From Oscillospiraceae bacterium (GTDB lineage: Bacteria > Bacillota > Clostridia > Oscillospirales > Ruminococcaceae), in assembly GCA_018110855.1 (NCBI GenBank), contig JAGBFZ010000044.1, forward strand, positions 1 to 5,167: a stretch of 5,167 bases of DNA, read 5' to 3'. Within the stretch, counting starts at the first letter, position 1. Every line of letters starts with the position of its first letter. Of this stretch, positions 4,490 to 5,167 are shown piece by piece. The translations under genes and the position numbers were made by a program. The notes below the pieces were generated by a model, which had not been told where the DNA came from, did no database searches, and saw nothing but the letters and a program-made list of their open reading frames with translations.

Positions 4490-5167
4490 TTATCTCTTGA
4501 GATTTACAAGCTCCTCGAGCATGGAGTCGGAGGTAGTGATGATTCTTGCGTTAGCCTGATAGCCTCTCTGAGTAACGATCATGTCGGAGAACTCATTTGC
4601 CAGGTTAACGTTGGACATTTCGAGCTTGGAGGACTGAATCTCGCCCGCACCGGAATCGCCGGGGCGCTTGATATTAGCCTTGCCCGAAGCGGAGCTCTGA
4701 GCGAACGCAGTGTCACCTATCTCAGTGAGACCCTCAACGTTGTCGAAGGTAGCAAGCTCGATCCTTGCGAGAGAGCGCATCTCGCTGGCATACTGAGCAG
4801 TGAGAACGCCGTCAGCGCCGATGGTGAAGCCGTCAAGGTCGGAGTATTTGAGAGCACCGTCGGTCATATCCGCATAAATGGTGTTTCCTCTTGCATCCTG
4901 AGCCTCATAATTATCGGTGATCTCATTGTAGACATATTCTCTTCCGCCTTCTTCCCACTGAAGAACGCCGTCAGTTTCAGCCTGTTTGCCTGTTGCCTCG
5001 TCAATAACGGGAGTCTTGAGCGTGTAAACATGGCGCTTTGAAAGCTCACCCTGATCGTTAATAGTGGTGAAGCATCTGTATTCGTAGTAATTGCCGTTAT
5101 TATCAGTATACAGTCCCTTGTCGGTGTCGTAAACAACGCCCTGATTATTGACAAACTTGCCGTTTAC
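4490..5167 (-). CDS. flgE: Flagellar hook protein FlgE, C-terminal part (5' end outside window)
   Basis: The frame is open from the window edge to a TAA at 4490-4492, giving 225 visible residues; the start lies beyond 5167. FlgE polymerises into the hook, the universal joint outside the cell between basal body and filament. The last ~45 residues are the classic C-terminal signature of the rod/hook family: a KLEMSNVNLANEFSDMI stretch, then TQRGYQANARII, then a terminal MLEELVNLKR that packs as a helix against the N-terminus in the assembled hook. Before this, FTIGADGVLTAQY is the usual D1 return strand. The first ~110 visible residues (Tyr-, Asn-, Asp- and Gly-rich) belong to the variable surface domain and have no motif I recognise. 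FlgG shares the C-terminal signature, but flbD directly downstream and the large variable domain favour FlgE. An internal ATG at 4867 is not the start, because coding continues upstream in the same frame. Confidence 0.93.
   Translation of the reverse strand, partial: VNGKFVNNQGVVYDTDKGLYTDNNGNYYEYRCFTTINDQGELSKRHVYTLKTPVIDEATGKQAETDGVLQWEEGGREYVYNEITDNYEAQDARGNTIYADMTDGALKYSDLDGFTIGADGVLTAQYASEMRSLARIELATFDNVEGLTEIGDTAFAQSSASGKANIKRPGDSGAGEIQSSKLEMSNVNLANEFSDMIVTQRGYQANARIITTSDSMLEELVNLKR

Noticed and set aside
4864..5154. Minus-strand frame of 96 codons in another phase of flgE
   Set aside because: The flgE frame is open through the whole interval to the window edge and carries the family signature; this is an out-of-phase shadow.

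Overview
The window holds one block of flagellar genes, all read from the minus strand. In transcription order, from high to low coordinates, they are: the 3' end of flgE (hook), flbD/swrD, motA, motB, fliM, and most of fliY, which runs off the low-coordinate edge. The gene set and the CheC-FliN fusion form of FliY point to a Firmicute. The codon and amino-acid style and the Gly/Met/Pro-rich FliY linker suggest a gut-type clostridium, perhaps Oscillospiraceae/Ruminococcaceae-like, but the family is an inference. No plus-strand gene is supported.

Layout: 4490-5167 is the FlgE C-terminus. 4400-4489 is a 90-bp spacer with a long, near-perfect hairpin and the flbD ribosome binding site. 4214-4399 is flbD. 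3373-4167 is motA. 3192-3372 is an unusually long, very AT-rich gap with a good candidate promoter for motB. 2241-3191 is motB, 1194-2201 is fliM (best read as starting at TTG), and 1-1189 is fliY (partial). The fliY ribosome binding site overlaps the end of fliM, so these two are probably translationally coupled. There is no fliL between motB and fliM, where related operons often carry it.

The genes form one functional set. FlgE makes the hook. MotA/MotB form the ion-driven stator, and FlbD/SwrD is linked in Bacillus to flagellar power. FliM and FliY are switch/C-ring proteins that read CheY-P, and FliY also keeps two intact CheC-type phosphatase motifs. The stator helices look more like the Na+-driven PomA/PomB and MotP/MotS class than the H+-driven class (inference).

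I see no unknown defence, mobile or RNA system. The least ordinary points are two internal copies of the FliM-type CheY-binding peptide in the FliY linker, the separate promoter-bearing gap between motA and motB, the missing fliL, and the flgE-flbD hairpin that lacks a U-tract.
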